A stretch of 64,000 nt of DNA from Leptolyngbya sp. BC1307. Lineage in GTDB: Bacteria; Cyanobacteriota; Cyanobacteriia; Phormidesmidales; Phormidesmidaceae. Positions 36,190 through 46,436 of the stretch are shown here, in pieces (position 1 is the stretch's first letter; every line of letters begins with the position of its first letter). Both the position numbers and the translations under genes were made by a program. Below the pieces are notes generated by a model. That model was not told where the DNA came from. It ran no database searches and was given only the letters and a program-made list of their open reading frames with translations. The stretch is from positions 1-64,000 of the forward strand of contig NZ_NRTA01000018.1 of NCBI RefSeq assembly GCF_002286735.1, in the 5' to 3' direction.

Positions 36190-37638
36190 ATGTCTGTTCG
36201 CGTGCGCATTGCGCCTAGCCCAACTGGAAATTTGCACATTGGCACGGCTCGTACTGCCGTCTTTAACTGGCTCTTTGCCCGTAGCCAGGGCGGTCAGTTT
36301 CTGCTGCGCATTGAAGATACCGACTTAAATCGCTCTAAGTCTGAATATACGGACAATATTCTAAACGGCTTGAAATGGCTGGGGATGGATTGGGATGAGG
36401 GCCCTTTTTATCAGTCACAGCGGCTGGAAATGTATCGCGAAAAAATTCAGTTGCTGCTAGAGAAGGGACTGGCCTACCGCGCTTACGAAACGCCCGAAGA
36501 ACTCAACGCCATGCGCGAAGCTCAGCAGGCTCGCAAAGAGGCCCCTCGCTATAACAACCAGCACCGCCACCTCACGCCCGAGCAAATCGAAGCGTTTGAA
36601 GCCGAAGGACGACAGGCAGTGATCCGCTTCAAAATTGACGACCAGCGCGAGGTTACATGGCATGATCTGGTGCGCGGCCACGTCAGCTGGCAGGGCCAGG
36701 ATTTGGGCGGCGACATGGTAGTGTCTCGGGCCGCAGGTAAAGGAGATGTCGGTCAGCCGCTCTATAACTTTGTGGTGGTGGTAGACGATGCTGATATGGC
36801 AATTACCCATGTGATTCGCGGTGAAGACCATGTGGGCAATACGCCTAAGCAAATTTTGCTATACGAGGCCATGGGCATAAAGGTGCCTGAATTTGCGCAC
36901 ACGCCGCTGATCTTAAATGAGTCGGGGGCGAAGCTCTCTAAGCGGGACGGGGTAACGTCAATTTCCGACTTTCAGAACATGGGCTTTACCGCCGAGGCGC
37001 TAGCAAACTATATGACGCTGCTGGGCTGGTCTGCCCCCGATGCCCAAGAGCTATTTACTCTGCCAGAAGCGGCCAAACTCTTTAGCTTTGAGCGGGTGAA
37101 TAAAGCCGGAGCGAAGTTTGACTGGGACAAGCTCGACTGGATCAACAGCCAGTACCTGCACGCCAAACCGGCTGAAGAGCTTTTACCGCTGCTGCTGCCT
37201 TACTGGGAGCAGGCGGGCTACGGGTTTGATGCTGAGACAGATAGCGCCTGGCTGTTGCCTCTGACGGCGATGATTGGCCCGAGCCTGACGCGGCTAAAAG
37301 ACTGTGTGGAGCTAGCGCACTTTTTTGCGACGCCGACGCTGGACTTTAGCGAGGCTGCCAAAGATCAGCTGGGCAAAGCAGGGGTTGCCGGCGCTATACA
37401 GGCGGTGCTATCGGCGCTAAAAGAGACTCAGATTGGCCAACCTGAGGACGCTAAGGGGCTGATCAACCAGGTGACTCAGTCGCTAGGCGTGAAGAAAGGG
37501 TTGATGATGCGATCGCTTCGAGCTGCGCTGATGGCCGATATGCAAGGCCCTGATCTGGTCGAATCCTGGCTGATCTTGCACCAGCGGGGGTATGACCAGC
37601 AGCGATTGCAGGCAGCTTTATCCATCGCTGAGGGCTGA
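36190..37638 (+). CDS. gltX: glutamyl-tRNA synthetase
   Basis: Class I aminoacyl-tRNA synthetase that charges tRNA-Glu, supplying both translation and, in cyanobacteria, the glutamate used for tetrapyrrole synthesis. The ATP-binding motifs are [20 protein letters not shown] (HIGH type) and [13 protein letters not shown] (KMSKS type). [18 protein letters not shown] is also typical. Start at 36190 ([13 protein letters not shown]): the ATG at 36157 would add 11 residues before the motif that sits near the N-terminus in all family members. That gives 482 aa, the standard bacterial length. It is discriminating or nondiscriminating by features I cannot read by eye. Confidence 0.97.
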   Translation: MSVRVRIAPSPTGNLHIGTARTAVFNWLFARSQGGQFLLRIEDTDLNRSKSEYTDNILNGLKWLGMDWDEGPFYQSQRLEMYREKIQLLLEKGLAYRAYETPEELNAMREAQQARKEAPRYNNQHRHLTPEQIEAFEAEGRQAVIRFKIDDQREVTWHDLVRGHVSWQGQDLGGDMVVSRAAGKGDVGQPLYNFVVVVDDADMAITHVIRGEDHVGNTPKQILLYEAMGIKVPEFAHTPLILNESGAKLSKRDGVTSISDFQNMGFTAEALANYMTLLGWSAPDAQELFTLPEAAKLFSFERVNKAGAKFDWDKLDWINSQYLHAKPAEELLPLLLPYWEQAGYGFDAETDSAWLLPLTAMIGPSLTRLKDCVELAHFFATPTLDFSEAAKDQLGKAGVAGAIQAVLSALKETQIGQPEDAKGLINQVTQSLGVKKGLMMRSLRAALMADMQGPDLVESWLILHQRGYDQQRLQAALSIAEG

Positions 37639-37973
37639 CGGTTAACCGTAAAACGGGCAGATCACTTTGTATCGCTCTGCCTATATCGGGATTTTTCGTT
37701 GTCTCATACTCAGAATTTACGTTAAATTTAGTAAAGACAAGTCTCATAAAACTTGGGATCGTTTAGTAATTTGCTAACGGCCATTCAGAAGTTTGTAGCG
37801 AGCAGACCTCTACCGCCAGTCGATGCTAATTGATGATCAATCCAGTGAGCACCGCCGATATCTGCTGACACCAGATGTTCTGCGGATCGTGGATTTGACT
37901 TTGGGAAGGCAAACAACGCCTGCGATCCAAATCTCAAATCGCGAACTATCTATATAACAGAGGCCACCGAGTC
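37639..37973. other. intergenic, leader of ftsH
   Basis: A 335-base gap. A weak hairpin (GGCAGA at 37656-37661 with TCTGCC at 37676-37681), with TTTTT 12 bases later, may end gltX transcription. The remainder should contain the ftsH promoter and leader. No gene is seen. Confidence 0.45.
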
Positions 37974-39866
37974 ATGAAATTTTCTTGGAGAACTGCCCTA
38001 CTGTGGACACTGCCCCTTCTAGTAGTTGGATTTTTCCTGTGGCAGGGTTCCGTCGGTAGCGCAGATCCCGTTGATACAGGTCGTAACACTGCTAGCACTA
38101 GCATGACTTACGGTCGATTTTTGGATTATTTAGATGCGGGTCGCGTCACGTCCGTTGACTTCTACGAAAACGGTCGGACGGCCATCGTCGAAGCGGCCGA
38201 TCCTCAAATTGACAATCGGATACAGCGCTGGCGCGTCGATTTGCCTGGGAATGCTCCCGAGTTAGTTGAGCGGCTGCGTACCGCCGATATCAGTCTGGAC
38301 TCTCACCAGCCTCGTAACGATGGCGCGATCATCGGTATTCTTGGCAATTTGCTGTTTCCGATTTTGCTGATCGGCGGGCTGTTTTTCCTATTCCGTCGCT
38401 CTAATGGCGGGGCCGGTGGTCCTGGTCAGGCGATGAACTTTGGCAAATCTAAGGCGCGCTTCATGATGGAAGCCGATACTGGCGTCATGTTTGACGATGT
38501 GGCCGGGATTGAAGAGGCCAAAGAAGAGCTGCAGGAAGTAGTCACCTTTTTGAAGAAGCCCGAGCGCTTTACCGCAATTGGGGCACGCATTCCGAAAGGG
38601 GTACTGCTTATCGGCCCGCCAGGAACGGGTAAGACTTTGCTAGCTAAGGCGATCGCTGGAGAAGCAGGCACCCCCTTCTTCTCGATCTCCGGTTCAGAAT
38701 TTGTTGAAATGTTTGTCGGTGTGGGTGCCTCTCGCGTTCGCGACCTGTTCAAAAAAGCCAAAGAAAGCGCCCCCTGTATCATCTTTATTGATGAGATTGA
38801 CGCGGTTGGTCGCTCCCGTGGCGCAGGCATTGGCGGCGGTAACGACGAGCGAGAGCAAACGCTCAATCAGCTGCTGACAGAAATGGACGGTTTTGAAGGC
38901 AACACAGGTGTGATTGTGATTGCGGCTACGAACCGGGCCGACGTGCTCGATTCGGCGCTGCTGCGTCCTGGTCGCTTTGACCGTCAGGTATCGGTTGATC
39001 CGCCCGACATCAAAGGTCGCCGCGAAGTGCTAGAAGTACACGCTCGCAACAAAAAGGTAGCAGACGATATCTCTTTAGATGCGATCGCTCGTCGCACCCC
39101 CGGCTTTACCGGTGCGGATCTGGCAAACTTGCTCAATGAAGCCGCCATTCTCACCGCTCGCCGCCGCAAAGAAGCCGTCACCATGCTGGAGATTGACGAC
39201 GCGATTGACCGCGTGGTTGCGGGCATGGAAGGCACACCGCTAACTGACGGAAAAAGCAAGCGATTGATCGCCTATCACGAAGTCGGTCACGCCATCATTG
39301 CAACCATGATCAAAGCGCATGATCCCTTGCAAAAAGTCACCCTGATTCCGCGTGGTCAGGCGCAGGGCCTAACCTGGTTTACGCCGAGCGAAGACCAGAT
39401 GCTGATTTCTCGCGCTCAGCTCAAGGCTCGCATCTGCGGTGCGTTGGGTGGCCGGGCAGCAGAAGATGTCATCTTTGGCGATGCCGAAATCACGACCGGT
39501 GCAGGCAATGACCTGCAGCAGGTGACCAACATGGCCCGCCAAATGGTGACCAAGTTTGGCATGTCCGAAGACCTCGGACAGGTAGCGCTGGAGAGCGAGC
39601 AGGGTGAAGTCTTCTTAGGGGGTAACTGGGGCGGTCGCTCTGAGTACTCTGAGGAAATCGCCTCTCGCATTGATGCTGCCGTACGCAAAATCGTGCAAAA
39701 GTGCTACGAAGACACCTGTAATATCATTCGCGAAAACCGCAATGTGATTGACCGGGTGGTGGATCTGCTGATTGAGAAGGAATCTATCAGTGGTGACGAA
39801 TTTCGTGAGATTGTAGGTGAGTACACTACCGTCCCTGATAAGGAACGATTTGTCCCTCAGCTGTAA
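37974..39866 (+). CDS. ftsH: ATP-dependent membrane zinc protease FtsH, FtsH2 type
   Basis: AAA+ zinc metalloprotease of the thylakoid membrane. Two membrane segments (about 5-22 and 118-137) enclose a lumenal region. The ATPase has Walker A GPPGTGKT, Walker [13 protein letters not shown] and the SRH region [20 protein letters not shown]. The protease motif is HEVGH (in [15 protein letters not shown]). The N-terminus [20 protein letters not shown] and the lumenal [12 protein letters not shown] segment agree closely with Synechocystis FtsH2 (slr0228), the subunit that degrades photodamaged D1 during photosystem II repair. At 630 aa it is of matching length. Membership in the FtsH2 clade is from remembered sequence, not an alignment. 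Confidence 0.95.
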   Translation: MKFSWRTALLWTLPLLVVGFFLWQGSVGSADPVDTGRNTASTSMTYGRFLDYLDAGRVTSVDFYENGRTAIVEAADPQIDNRIQRWRVDLPGNAPELVERLRTADISLDSHQPRNDGAIIGILGNLLFPILLIGGLFFLFRRSNGGAGGPGQAMNFGKSKARFMMEADTGVMFDDVAGIEEAKEELQEVVTFLKKPERFTAIGARIPKGVLLIGPPGTGKTLLAKAIAGEAGTPFFSISGSEFVEMFVGVGASRVRDLFKKAKESAPCIIFIDEIDAVGRSRGAGIGGGNDEREQTLNQLLTEMDGFEGNTGVIVIAATNRADVLDSALLRPGRFDRQVSVDPPDIKGRREVLEVHARNKKVADDISLDAIARRTPGFTGADLANLLNEAAILTARRRKEAVTMLEIDDAIDRVVAGMEGTPLTDGKSKRLIAYHEVGHAIIATMIKAHDPLQKVTLIPRGQAQGLTWFTPSEDQMLISRAQLKARICGALGGRAAEDVIFGDAEITTGAGNDLQQVTNMARQMVTKFGMSEDLGQVALESEQGEVFLGGNWGGRSEYSEEIASRIDAAVRKIVQKCYEDTCNIIRENRNVIDRVVDLLIEKESISGDEFREIVGEYTTVPDKERFVPQL

Positions 39867-39954
39867 AGGGTACTCTGTGATCGATTACCTGGTGGCATAC
39901 GGTTGATTTTTGTGCGCCGCGAACGGTAATTCTCTATAGATAGTTGCTACGAAT

Positions 39955-39987
39955 AAAAGGGTTTGCTGGTGAACGGCGAACCCTTTT
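39955..39987. terminator. terminator of ftsH
   Basis: AAAAGGGTT at 39955-39963 pairs exactly with AACCCTTTT at 39979-39987, so the A- and T-runs are part of the stem, giving a bidirectional Rho-independent terminator. It is 89 bases beyond the ftsH stop. Confidence 0.75.
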
Positions 39988-39995
39988 GTATTAGG

Positions 39996-40038
39996 CCAGA
40001 CGGCGGCTGAGATCTCTAGGGCGTCAGCCGCCGTCTGG
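39996..40038. terminator. second, 15-bp perfect hairpin after ftsH
   Basis: CCAGACGGCGGCTGA at 39996-40010 pairs without mismatch with TCAGCCGCCGTCTGG at 40024-40038, over a 13-base loop. No T-run follows immediately (the nearest, TTTTT, starts about 12 bases later). It lies within the ftsH-glycosyltransferase spacer, directly after the ftsH terminator. Confidence 0.55.
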
Positions 40039-40103
40039 CTGAGAGACGATTTTTCTTTTGGAACATTTCTCTTTAAGCTGAGCAAGCTGCTCGCAAATGC
40101 TCT

Positions 40104-41195
40104 ATGCCTACTCTCTACGTTGCGGTGACAAACCACGGTTTTGGCCATGCTACTCGCGCCGCTTCAGTCGCCGCAGAGATCCGGCAGCGCTGTCAGGCCG
40201 CTGGCCTACCGCTGAAGCTAATCATCGCGACTAAGGCCCCGGGCTGGCTGCTCGACAGCTACTTGCACGGCGACTATACGCATCGGCCAGTGAGCTTTGA
40301 TGTGGGCGTCTTGCAAACCGACAGCCTGACCATGGACAAAGCGGCAACGCTGCGAATAATGCAGGAGATTCGCAACCAACAAGACCGGCTGATTGCCGAG
40401 GAATCGGCTTTTTTACAGGCGGAAAACGTTGACCTAGTGCTCTCAGATATTCCGCCGCTGATGGGCAAAATCGCCCGGGCAGCGGGCATACCCTGCTGGG
40501 TGATGGGCAATTTTGGCTGGGACTTTATCTATCGGCCCTGGGGAGATGAGTTTGCGGCGATCGCTGACTGGATCTGTGAGTGCTTTGGCCACAGCGATCG
40601 CACTTTTCGCCTGCCCTTTTGTGAGCCGATGTCAGCGCTGCCAAATATTACCGATGTGGGGCTCACAGGCGGCACGCCTGCCCATAGCGAAGACCATTTG
40701 CGCAGCTTACTCAGCCGAGATATTCCCTCTGAACGTACCGTACTGCTGACCTTTGGCGGCTTAGGGCTATCGGCGATTCCCTACGATAGGCTAGATCGCT
40801 TTCCCGACTGGCAGTTCATCACCTTTGATCGCCAAGCGCCTGACCTGCCCAATCTGTACCGGGTGAGCGATCCGAAAATGCGACCGGTAGACTGGATGAT
40901 TATGTGCGATCGCATCGTCTCAAAACCGGGTTACAGCACCTTTGCCGAAGCCTGCCTGCTTGATAAAGGCATCATCACCATCACCCGGGAAGGCTTTGCC
41001 GAAGCGCAAATTTTAATCGACGGCATTCAGAACCACGCGCCGCACTGCATTGTAGAAGCCGCAGACTTTTTCAACGGCGATTGGTCATTTTTACAGCGCG
41101 ATCTGCTGCCGCCCAAAACCAACCAAAAGCTCGACAAAAGCGGTCAAACCGTTATTGCTGCCGCCATCACCGAGTATCTGGAGAACCGGCCCTAA
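40104..41195 (+). CDS. glycosyltransferase-like protein (GT-B fold)
   Basis: The N-terminal GFGHATRAASVAAEIRQRC is the glycine-rich acceptor loop of GT-B enzymes such as the MurG and UDP-glucuronosyltransferase-like families. LLTFGGLGLSAIPYDRL and KPGYSTFAEACLLDKGIITI match the nucleotide-sugar-binding half, in which KPGYST replaces the usual P-S-x-x-T/E donor loop. At 363 aa it has the right size. The acceptor and the sugar are unknown; comparable cyanobacterial proteins are annotated only as glycosyltransferases. It lies alone between ftsH and yjbQ. Confidence 0.75.
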   Translation: MPTLYVAVTNHGFGHATRAASVAAEIRQRCQAAGLPLKLIIATKAPGWLLDSYLHGDYTHRPVSFDVGVLQTDSLTMDKAATLRIMQEIRNQQDRLIAEESAFLQAENVDLVLSDIPPLMGKIARAAGIPCWVMGNFGWDFIYRPWGDEFAAIADWICECFGHSDRTFRLPFCEPMSALPNITDVGLTGGTPAHSEDHLRSLLSRDIPSERTVLLTFGGLGLSAIPYDRLDRFPDWQFITFDRQAPDLPNLYRVSDPKMRPVDWMIMCDRIVSKPGYSTFAEACLLDKGIITITREGFAEAQILIDGIQNHAPHCIVEAADFFNGDWSFLQRDLLPPKTNQKLDKSGQTVIAAAITEYLENRP

Positions 41196-41270
41196 CCCGC
41201 GCGGTTGGCAAAGGCGCAGGTGAGATAGACTAGCAATAGCCCGGTACTAACGAAACAGTCAGCTCAATCT

Positions 41271-41705
41271 ATGGTGACGACTTCCAGCACAGTTCACTAT
41301 CAGCAGGTCTTACGGCTCTCGACTCAGGCAAAGTCTCTGGGCCGATTTACCCGCAAGGTGCAAGAAGCTGTCAGCGCTTCGGGCGTGCAAACGGGGCTGT
41401 GCTCTATCTTTTTGCGTCACACCTCAGCGAGCCTGGTGATTCAAGAAAACGCTGACCCTGACGTGCTGGCCGATATGGAGACCTTTTTGTCGCAGCTGGT
41501 GCCCGAGGGCGACTACTACCGCCACAGCGACGAAGGGCCAGACGATATGCCCGCTCATCTGCGCACGGCGCTAACTCATACCTCTGAGCAAATCCCCATC
41601 ATGAACGGGCGGCTGGCGCTGGGCACCTGGCAGGGGATTTATCTGTGGGAGCATCGCGATCGCCCCCACACCCGAGAAGTCATTGTTCACATCACCGGAA
41701 ACTAA
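41271..41705 (+). CDS. YjbQ family protein (UPF0047)
   Basis: Small YjbQ/UPF0047 protein (144 aa), a widely conserved family whose members have weak thiamine-phosphate synthase activity in complementation tests but no firm physiological role. Diagnostic segments are CSIFLRHTSASLVIQENADP, SDEGPDDMPAHLRTALTHTS and LGTWQGIYLWEHRDRPHTRE, with conserved His and Asp. It ends 3 bases before the era start codon, so the two are co-transcribed. Confidence 0.92.
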   Translation: MVTTSSTVHYQQVLRLSTQAKSLGRFTRKVQEAVSASGVQTGLCSIFLRHTSASLVIQENADPDVLADMETFLSQLVPEGDYYRHSDEGPDDMPAHLRTALTHTSEQIPIMNGRLALGTWQGIYLWEHRDRPHTREVIVHITGN

Positions 41706-41708
41706 GCC

Positions 41709-42896
41709 ATGAGCGATCAGCAAGATCCGTGGCGTCAGGGCGCTGGCAAGAATGCTTCGGGCAAAAAACGTCGCCCTGCCGACCAGTTTGCCGCGCCTAA
41801 ATACAGAGGCGTCAAGCAAAAGCCAATTCAGTCTTCAGTACCCAAGCCCAAGCTGAAAGGGGGGGCGACCGCTGCGCCTAAACCGCCTAAAGCCGCGCCT
41901 GAAAATCTGCCTATCGTTCCGTTAGACAATTCAGCAGCGGTCGAGATCAAGGGCAAGCCCAACATCAGCGGCGGGCTCATCCCCACCGCCGCGCCAGATT
42001 TTCGCTCTGGCTTTATCAGCATCGTCGGTCGCCCCAACGTCGGTAAATCCACACTGATGAACTATCTGGTGGGCCAGAAGATTGCAATCACCTCGCCTGT
42101 TGCTCAGACCACTCGAAACCGCCTTCAGGGCATTTTAACCACGCCTCAGGCGCAGATTATCTTCGTCGATACGCCGGGAATTCACAAGCCGCACCATGAG
42201 CTAGGCAAAGTGCTAGTACAGAATGCTCGGGTGGCGATCAATTCGGTCGATGTAGTGCTGTTTGTGGTGGATGCGACTTCACCAGCGGGCAAAGGCGATC
42301 TGTTTGTCGCGGATTTGGTGGCGAAAAGTAGCCGTCCGGTTATCCTCGGCATCAACAAAATTGACCAGCTCAGTGAAAGCGGTCGCAAGGCGGCTGAAGT
42401 GAAATCTAGCTATGAAGCGATCGCTGCTGAACACGGCTGGGACGTAGTAAAGTTTTCGGCCCTCACAGGAGAAGGGTTAGGCACTTTGCAAGATCAGCTG
42501 GTTTCCAAGCTAGAGCCTGGCCCCTATTACTACCCGCCCGACCTGGTAACCGATCAGCCTGAGCGATTCATTATGGGCGAACTCATTCGCGAGCAGGTGC
42601 TGTTGCATACTCGCGAAGAAGTGCCGCATTCGGTGGCGATCGCCATCGACAAAGTAGAAGAAGACGAACACATCACCCGCATCCTCGCTACCGTTAACGT
42701 CGAACGCACTTCTCAAAAAGGCATCCTAATCGGCAAAGGCGGCTCCATGATGAAGGCCATCAGCACCGCCGCCCGCGAGCAAATGCAAAAGCTTGTAGCG
42801 GGCCAAGTCTATCTAGAAATTTTCGTGCGAGTGCAAAGTCGCTGGCGACAGTCACGTACTCGCCTGGCTGAGTTTGGCTACAAGGTAGAGCAGTAG
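41709..42896 (+). CDS. era: GTPase Era with long N-terminal extension
   Basis: Ribosome-assembly GTPase that binds the 3' end of 16S rRNA. The G1 motif GRPNVGKSTLMN, G3 DTPGIH and G4 NKID are intact; the C-terminal KH domain (about 305-390) carries GILIGKGGSMMKAISTAARE. The chain is 395 aa, about 95 longer than most Era proteins. The excess is an N-terminal Lys/Pro/Ala-rich, probably disordered segment (residues about 1-95). The start cannot be moved to a near-canonical place without losing the coupling to yjbQ, whose stop is 3 bases upstream. KH and GTPase parts are otherwise ordinary. Confidence 0.93.
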   Translation: MSDQQDPWRQGAGKNASGKKRRPADQFAAPKYRGVKQKPIQSSVPKPKLKGGATAAPKPPKAAPENLPIVPLDNSAAVEIKGKPNISGGLIPTAAPDFRSGFISIVGRPNVGKSTLMNYLVGQKIAITSPVAQTTRNRLQGILTTPQAQIIFVDTPGIHKPHHELGKVLVQNARVAINSVDVVLFVVDATSPAGKGDLFVADLVAKSSRPVILGINKIDQLSESGRKAAEVKSSYEAIAAEHGWDVVKFSALTGEGLGTLQDQLVSKLEPGPYYYPPDLVTDQPERFIMGELIREQVLLHTREEVPHSVAIAIDKVEEDEHITRILATVNVERTSQKGILIGKGGSMMKAISTAAREQMQKLVAGQVYLEIFVRVQSRWRQSRTRLAEFGYKVEQ

Positions 42897-42912
42897 TAAA
42901 ACGAGGCATTGG

Positions 42913-43191
42913 CTAAGATGCCTGTTGCGTTCGCGATATTGAAAGGTTGCGGATTGTTCTATTTACGAAGCTGAGATAGTCGTCAATTTCCTCGTAGCTA
43001 TTCATCTCTTTCTCTTCCTCTGAGTCAAGAGGTGCTGCTTTCTGTTCCAAGAGAAGTTCTTCGATACGGTCTTGAACCCTGCTCGATACGCGAAAGATGG
43101 GAATACCTTCTTCCAGCTCAATACGGATAGCACCGTCTATTAGTAGAGAGCTGGGCAAGTTCTTAAGCTTGGGTAGAACGGACAAAGTCAT
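42913..43191 (-). CDS. putative antitoxin-like small protein, 92 aa
   Basis: A small acidic protein. The second half (VSSRVQDRIEELLLEQKAAP, then SEEEKEMNSYEEIDDYLSFV and NRTIRNL) belongs to a pattern I recognise from many short cyanobacterial proteins near toxin-antitoxin loci. They are usually annotated as hypothetical, and no biochemical role is known. The N-terminal part (SLLIDGAIRIELEEGIPIFR) is beta-like. The open frame begins with TTG at 43203; the ATG at 43191 is preferred. No toxin gene adjoins it, so it is either an orphan or misassigned. Convergent with era. Confidence 0.6.
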   Translation of the reverse strand: MTLSVLPKLKNLPSSLLIDGAIRIELEEGIPIFRVSSRVQDRIEELLLEQKAAPLDSEEEKEMNSYEEIDDYLSFVNRTIRNLSISRTQQAS

Positions 43192-43369
43192 GGCTACCGC
43201 CAAATCACTTTAGCACCCTAATTTTATACCGTCCTGCGAAATTGAGCTGTATCCCATGAAGGAAATAACCGCCAATAAGGAATTTCCGCAGACGAGACCG
43301 CCAGTTTACAGAAATGAGTGGCTTAATTTGAACTTTTCAGTAGCCCGCTAAAGCCAGAAACTGTAATAC

Positions 43370-43479
43370 GTTGGTGTCTTTAGTTTTTCGCCACCCCGAT
43401 CTGAGATCGCTGAAAGCCTTGTCACGCCGTTTCAATTTAGCCCGATTTTAGGGGGTGGCGAAAACATCCAGACACCAAC
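43370..43479. repeat. 110-bp inverted-repeat (MITE-like) element
   Basis: The left arm at 43370-43397 (starting GTTGGTGTCT, ending TTCGCCACCCC) is inverted at 43452-43479, with 24 of 28 positions matching and the four mismatches clustered in the middle. The core contains a small GATC-TGA-GATC palindrome. The whole can fold into one long hairpin. No transposase is near. It lies between the antitoxin-like gene and the Nif11-like gene, in a 292-base gap that has no other feature. Confidence 0.6.
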
Positions 43480-43495
43480 AAATATCAAAAAGCAT

Positions 43496-43711
43496 TTAAT
43501 TGTACTCTCCAGGAGTGGCTTTTTTTACGACAGTAACCCTACCAACTTTCTTACCTGACATTCTCAATAATTCATCACCTGAAAATTCAAAACCAAGCTT
43601 TAGTGCTATTCGTGCAACATCATCCGCAGTTGTTGCTGCGACTACCTCGCTTTTAAGTGCAGGTTCAGACTGCATTTTCTTCAAAAATGCCTCAAGTTGA
43701 TCTAAAGCCAT
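43496..43711 (-). CDS. Nif11-like small protein (leader-peptide family)
   Basis: A 71-aa member of the Nif11/N11P family: LDQLEAFLKKMQSEPALKSE, ADDVARIALKLGFEFSGDEL and LLRMSGKKVG. Family proteins are either stand-alone (function unknown) or leader peptides of ribosomally made natural products. Here the portion after the Nif11 domain is only about 15 residues (VTVVKKATPGEYN), has no Cys, Ser or Thr cluster, and lacks a clear double-Gly cleavage site. No lanthionine synthetase, peptidase-ABC transporter or other maturation gene is in the window. I infer a stand-alone form. The ATG at 43711 has no strong ribosome-binding site. Confidence 0.8.
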   Translation of the reverse strand: MALDQLEAFLKKMQSEPALKSEVVAATTADDVARIALKLGFEFSGDELLRMSGKKVGRVTVVKKATPGEYN

Positions 43712-44324
43712 ATTTCAAATCCTTATTTTCGCTAGCTGGTCATATGTTACACAAGAAAACCATTACAAGCTTCAAGCAATTTCTATCGTTATATCAGGAT
43801 ATAGGCAATGGGTGGAACTTCCTGAAGACTAGATATATTTTTCAACAGAAGGTGTGACTTTTGAGAAAGCGGATCGTGTAGTTGCTGATAGGAGATCGCT
43901 CCAATCAGCAGACCATCCCAAACAATCGATTATGCGCTAGCGGGTTTCCTGCGTATTTATCAAGATTCCCTGTGTCAGATAGTTGACGCTCTTGAAGGGG
44001 TGCTGAGGCTTATGCGATCGCACTTCCGTTAGTTACAGGTACAGGTGCGATCGCGCTTGAAACAAGATTTAGCTGTGCGCCCAGTATCACCGCATGACTA
44101 AGGGAGGGCTATCTAGGTGTCGCGATCGCTCAAACCTATCGAGCGTACAGGTTGGATTCCTCGATTATGAGGGCGGCTTCTGACAGTGCTCCGAAACATC
44201 TCACAAGTCCTTGCACCGCTTGACCAGGACGTGGCGAAACATAAGTATCGTACAAGTTTCTATTACTGTACGGAAGACAAACGCAGAGGGAAGTCGCCTC
44301 CCCTCTGAATGTTTCAAGCGGGCT
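43712..44324. other. intergenic, no supported gene
   Basis: A 613-base gap between the Nif11-like gene and acs. It contains several HIP1 octamers and no protein-like open frame; the plus-strand frame 43657-43857 overlaps the Nif11 gene antisense and is rejected. No clear terminator for acs was found immediately after its stop, apart from short imperfect hairpins. It may be decayed accessory DNA. Confidence 0.45.
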
Positions 44325-46295
44325 CTAATTGCCCTGCCGCAGCTTTTCCAGTACGCTCTGGTCTTCCATCGTCGTCGCATCGCCTACGACTTCTTCGCCG
44401 CTAGCCAGGTTGCGCAAGAAGCGGCGGATGATTTTGCCGGATCGGGTTTTGGGTAGAGCATCGGTAAATTGGATTTCGCCAGGGCGGGCGATCGCTCCAA
44501 TTTCCTTCACCACATGCTGCTTCAGCTCAGCTTTGAGTTCATCACTCGCCGTATACGTTCCTTCCAACGTCACAAACGCATACACATCCTCCCCTTTCAG
44601 CTCATCCTTACGGCCCACCACAGCCGCTTCTGCCACTGAGGGATGCGACACCAGAGCCGACTCAATCTCCATCGTCCCCAGTCGGTGCCCTGACACATTC
44701 AGCACATCGTCTGTGCGGCCCATTACCCAAAAGTAGCCATCTGCATCCTTGCGAGCACCATCCCCGGCAAAGTACAGATACTTGCCGTCCTTGGGCGGAA
44801 TATGCTCCCAATAAGTGCGGCGGAACCGGTCGTCATCGCCATATACCGTCCGCATCATACTGGGCCAGGGATGCTTAATCACCAGATAGCCGCCTTCGTT
44901 TGTGCCGACCGGATTGCCTTCGGCGTCAACTACATCGGCCAAAATTCCAGGGAATGGTTTGGTCGCCGATCCAGGCTTGGTCGGTGTGGCCCCCGGCAGC
45001 GGTGTGAGCATAAAGCCACCGGTTTCGGTTTGCCACCACGTATCGACAATCGGGCAGTTGTTGCCGCCGATGATCTCGCGATACCACATCCAAGCTTTGG
45101 GATTAATCGGCTCGCCCACAGTTCCTAAAAGCCTTAGAGAGGAAAGGTCTCGGGCCTTGGGCAATTCATCGCCCATCTTCATAAAGGCGCGAATGGCTGT
45201 AGGGGCTGTGTAAAAGATATTCACCCCATGCTTTTCTACGATATCCCAGGTGCAGCCGGGGTTAGAAGGTCGGGGTGCGCCTTCGTACATTAAGCTCGTT
45301 GCACCATTAGAAAGCGGGCCATAGACGATATAGCTGTGGCCCGTAATCCAGCCGACATCGGCGGTACACCAGTACACATCGGTTTCTTTAATGTCGAACG
45401 TCCACTGAAACGTCATGTGGGTGTATAGGTTATAGCCCGCTGTGGTGTGGACAACACCCTTGGGCTTGCCGGTAGTACCGCTGGTGTAGAGGATAAACAA
45501 CAGATCTTCGCTGTCCATCGGCTCGGCGGGGCAGTCGGCAGAGACAGTAGGCTGAGCCTCGTGCCACCACACATCACGGCCTGTCGTCCAGTCGATCTCT
45601 TGCTGGGTGCGCTGAACAACTAAGACATTAGTCACTGAGGGCACAGCGTTGTCATCTAACGCAGCATCCACAGCAGGCTTAAGTCCCATCGCCTTGTCTT
45701 TGCGAAAACCGCCGTCGGCGGTGATCACCACTTTGGCTTCGGCGTCGTTGAGGCGATCGCGCAATGCCTCTGCACTAAACCCGCCAAAGACTACCGTGTG
45801 GGCCGCGCCGATCCGCGCACAGGCCAGCATCGCCACCGCCGCTTCCGGAATCATCGGCATGTATAGACCGACGCGATCGCCCTTTTTCACCCCCATGCCT
45901 TTCAGCACATTCGCCATCTGACACACTTCGCGGTGCAGCTGCGCGTAGGTGAGCGTGCGCGAATCGCCCGGCTCCCCTTCCCAAATCAGCGCCGCCTTGT
46001 TACGCCGCGCCGTTGTCAGGTGACGGTCCAGACAGTTATAGGAAATATTGATCTTGCCGCCGACAAACCACTTTGCAAACGGCGGCTGCCAGTCGAGCAC
46101 GGTGTCCCACTTTTCAAACCAGTCCAGCTCCTGCTCCGCCAGCTTTGCCCAAAACGCCGCTGGGTCGGCTGCAGCCTCGTCATACAGCTTTTGGTAGACC
46201 GCCATACTGGGTATTTGCGCCGCTTGTGAAAACGCCGGGGAGGGCTCAAACACCCGCTGCTCTTGCAGGACTGATTCGATGGTGGAGTTTGACAT
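44325..46295 (-). CDS. acs: acetyl-CoA synthetase
   Basis: AMP-forming acetate--CoA ligase, cytosolic. The P-loop [20 protein letters not shown] and the C-terminal [19 protein letters not shown], which contains the acetylatable catalytic Lys, are present. [16 protein letters not shown] and [20 protein letters not shown] also identify the Acs subfamily. At 656 aa it is full length. The start [19 protein letters not shown] is consistent with family N-termini. It lies downstream of lipA (142-base spacing) on the same strand. Confidence 0.97.
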   Translation of the reverse strand: MSNSTIESVLQEQRVFEPSPAFSQAAQIPSMAVYQKLYDEAAADPAAFWAKLAEQELDWFEKWDTVLDWQPPFAKWFVGGKINISYNCLDRHLTTARRNKAALIWEGEPGDSRTLTYAQLHREVCQMANVLKGMGVKKGDRVGLYMPMIPEAAVAMLACARIGAAHTVVFGGFSAEALRDRLNDAEAKVVITADGGFRKDKAMGLKPAVDAALDDNAVPSVTNVLVVQRTQQEIDWTTGRDVWWHEAQPTVSADCPAEPMDSEDLLFILYTSGTTGKPKGVVHTTAGYNLYTHMTFQWTFDIKETDVYWCTADVGWITGHSYIVYGPLSNGATSLMYEGAPRPSNPGCTWDIVEKHGVNIFYTAPTAIRAFMKMGDELPKARDLSSLRLLGTVGEPINPKAWMWYREIIGGNNCPIVDTWWQTETGGFMLTPLPGATPTKPGSATKPFPGILADVVDAEGNPVGTNEGGYLVIKHPWPSMMRTVYGDDDRFRRTYWEHIPPKDGKYLYFAGDGARKDADGYFWVMGRTDDVLNVSGHRLGTMEIESALVSHPSVAEAAVVGRKDELKGEDVYAFVTLEGTYTASDELKAELKQHVVKEIGAIARPGEIQFTDALPKTRSGKIIRRFLRNLASGEEVVGDATTMEDQSVLEKLRQGN

Positions 46296-46436
46296 GAGAA
46301 GTAAGCCTTAACGCGCTACGAGAAACCTTTCAAAACCATACTGCGTTTGCCCGCAGCTTGCCTACTAGATCAAGGTGAAGCTGCGATCGCGCCTCGAAAA
46401 CTGTCCAGCCTTATCTGATCAAAGCAACAGTCAACG

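Noticed and set aside
43657-43857. 66-codon plus-strand open frame
   Set aside because: It overlaps the Nif11-like gene antisense and shows no family resemblance.
44211-44456. 81-codon plus-strand open frame at the acs 3' end
   Set aside because: It is mostly antisense to acs and has no independent support.
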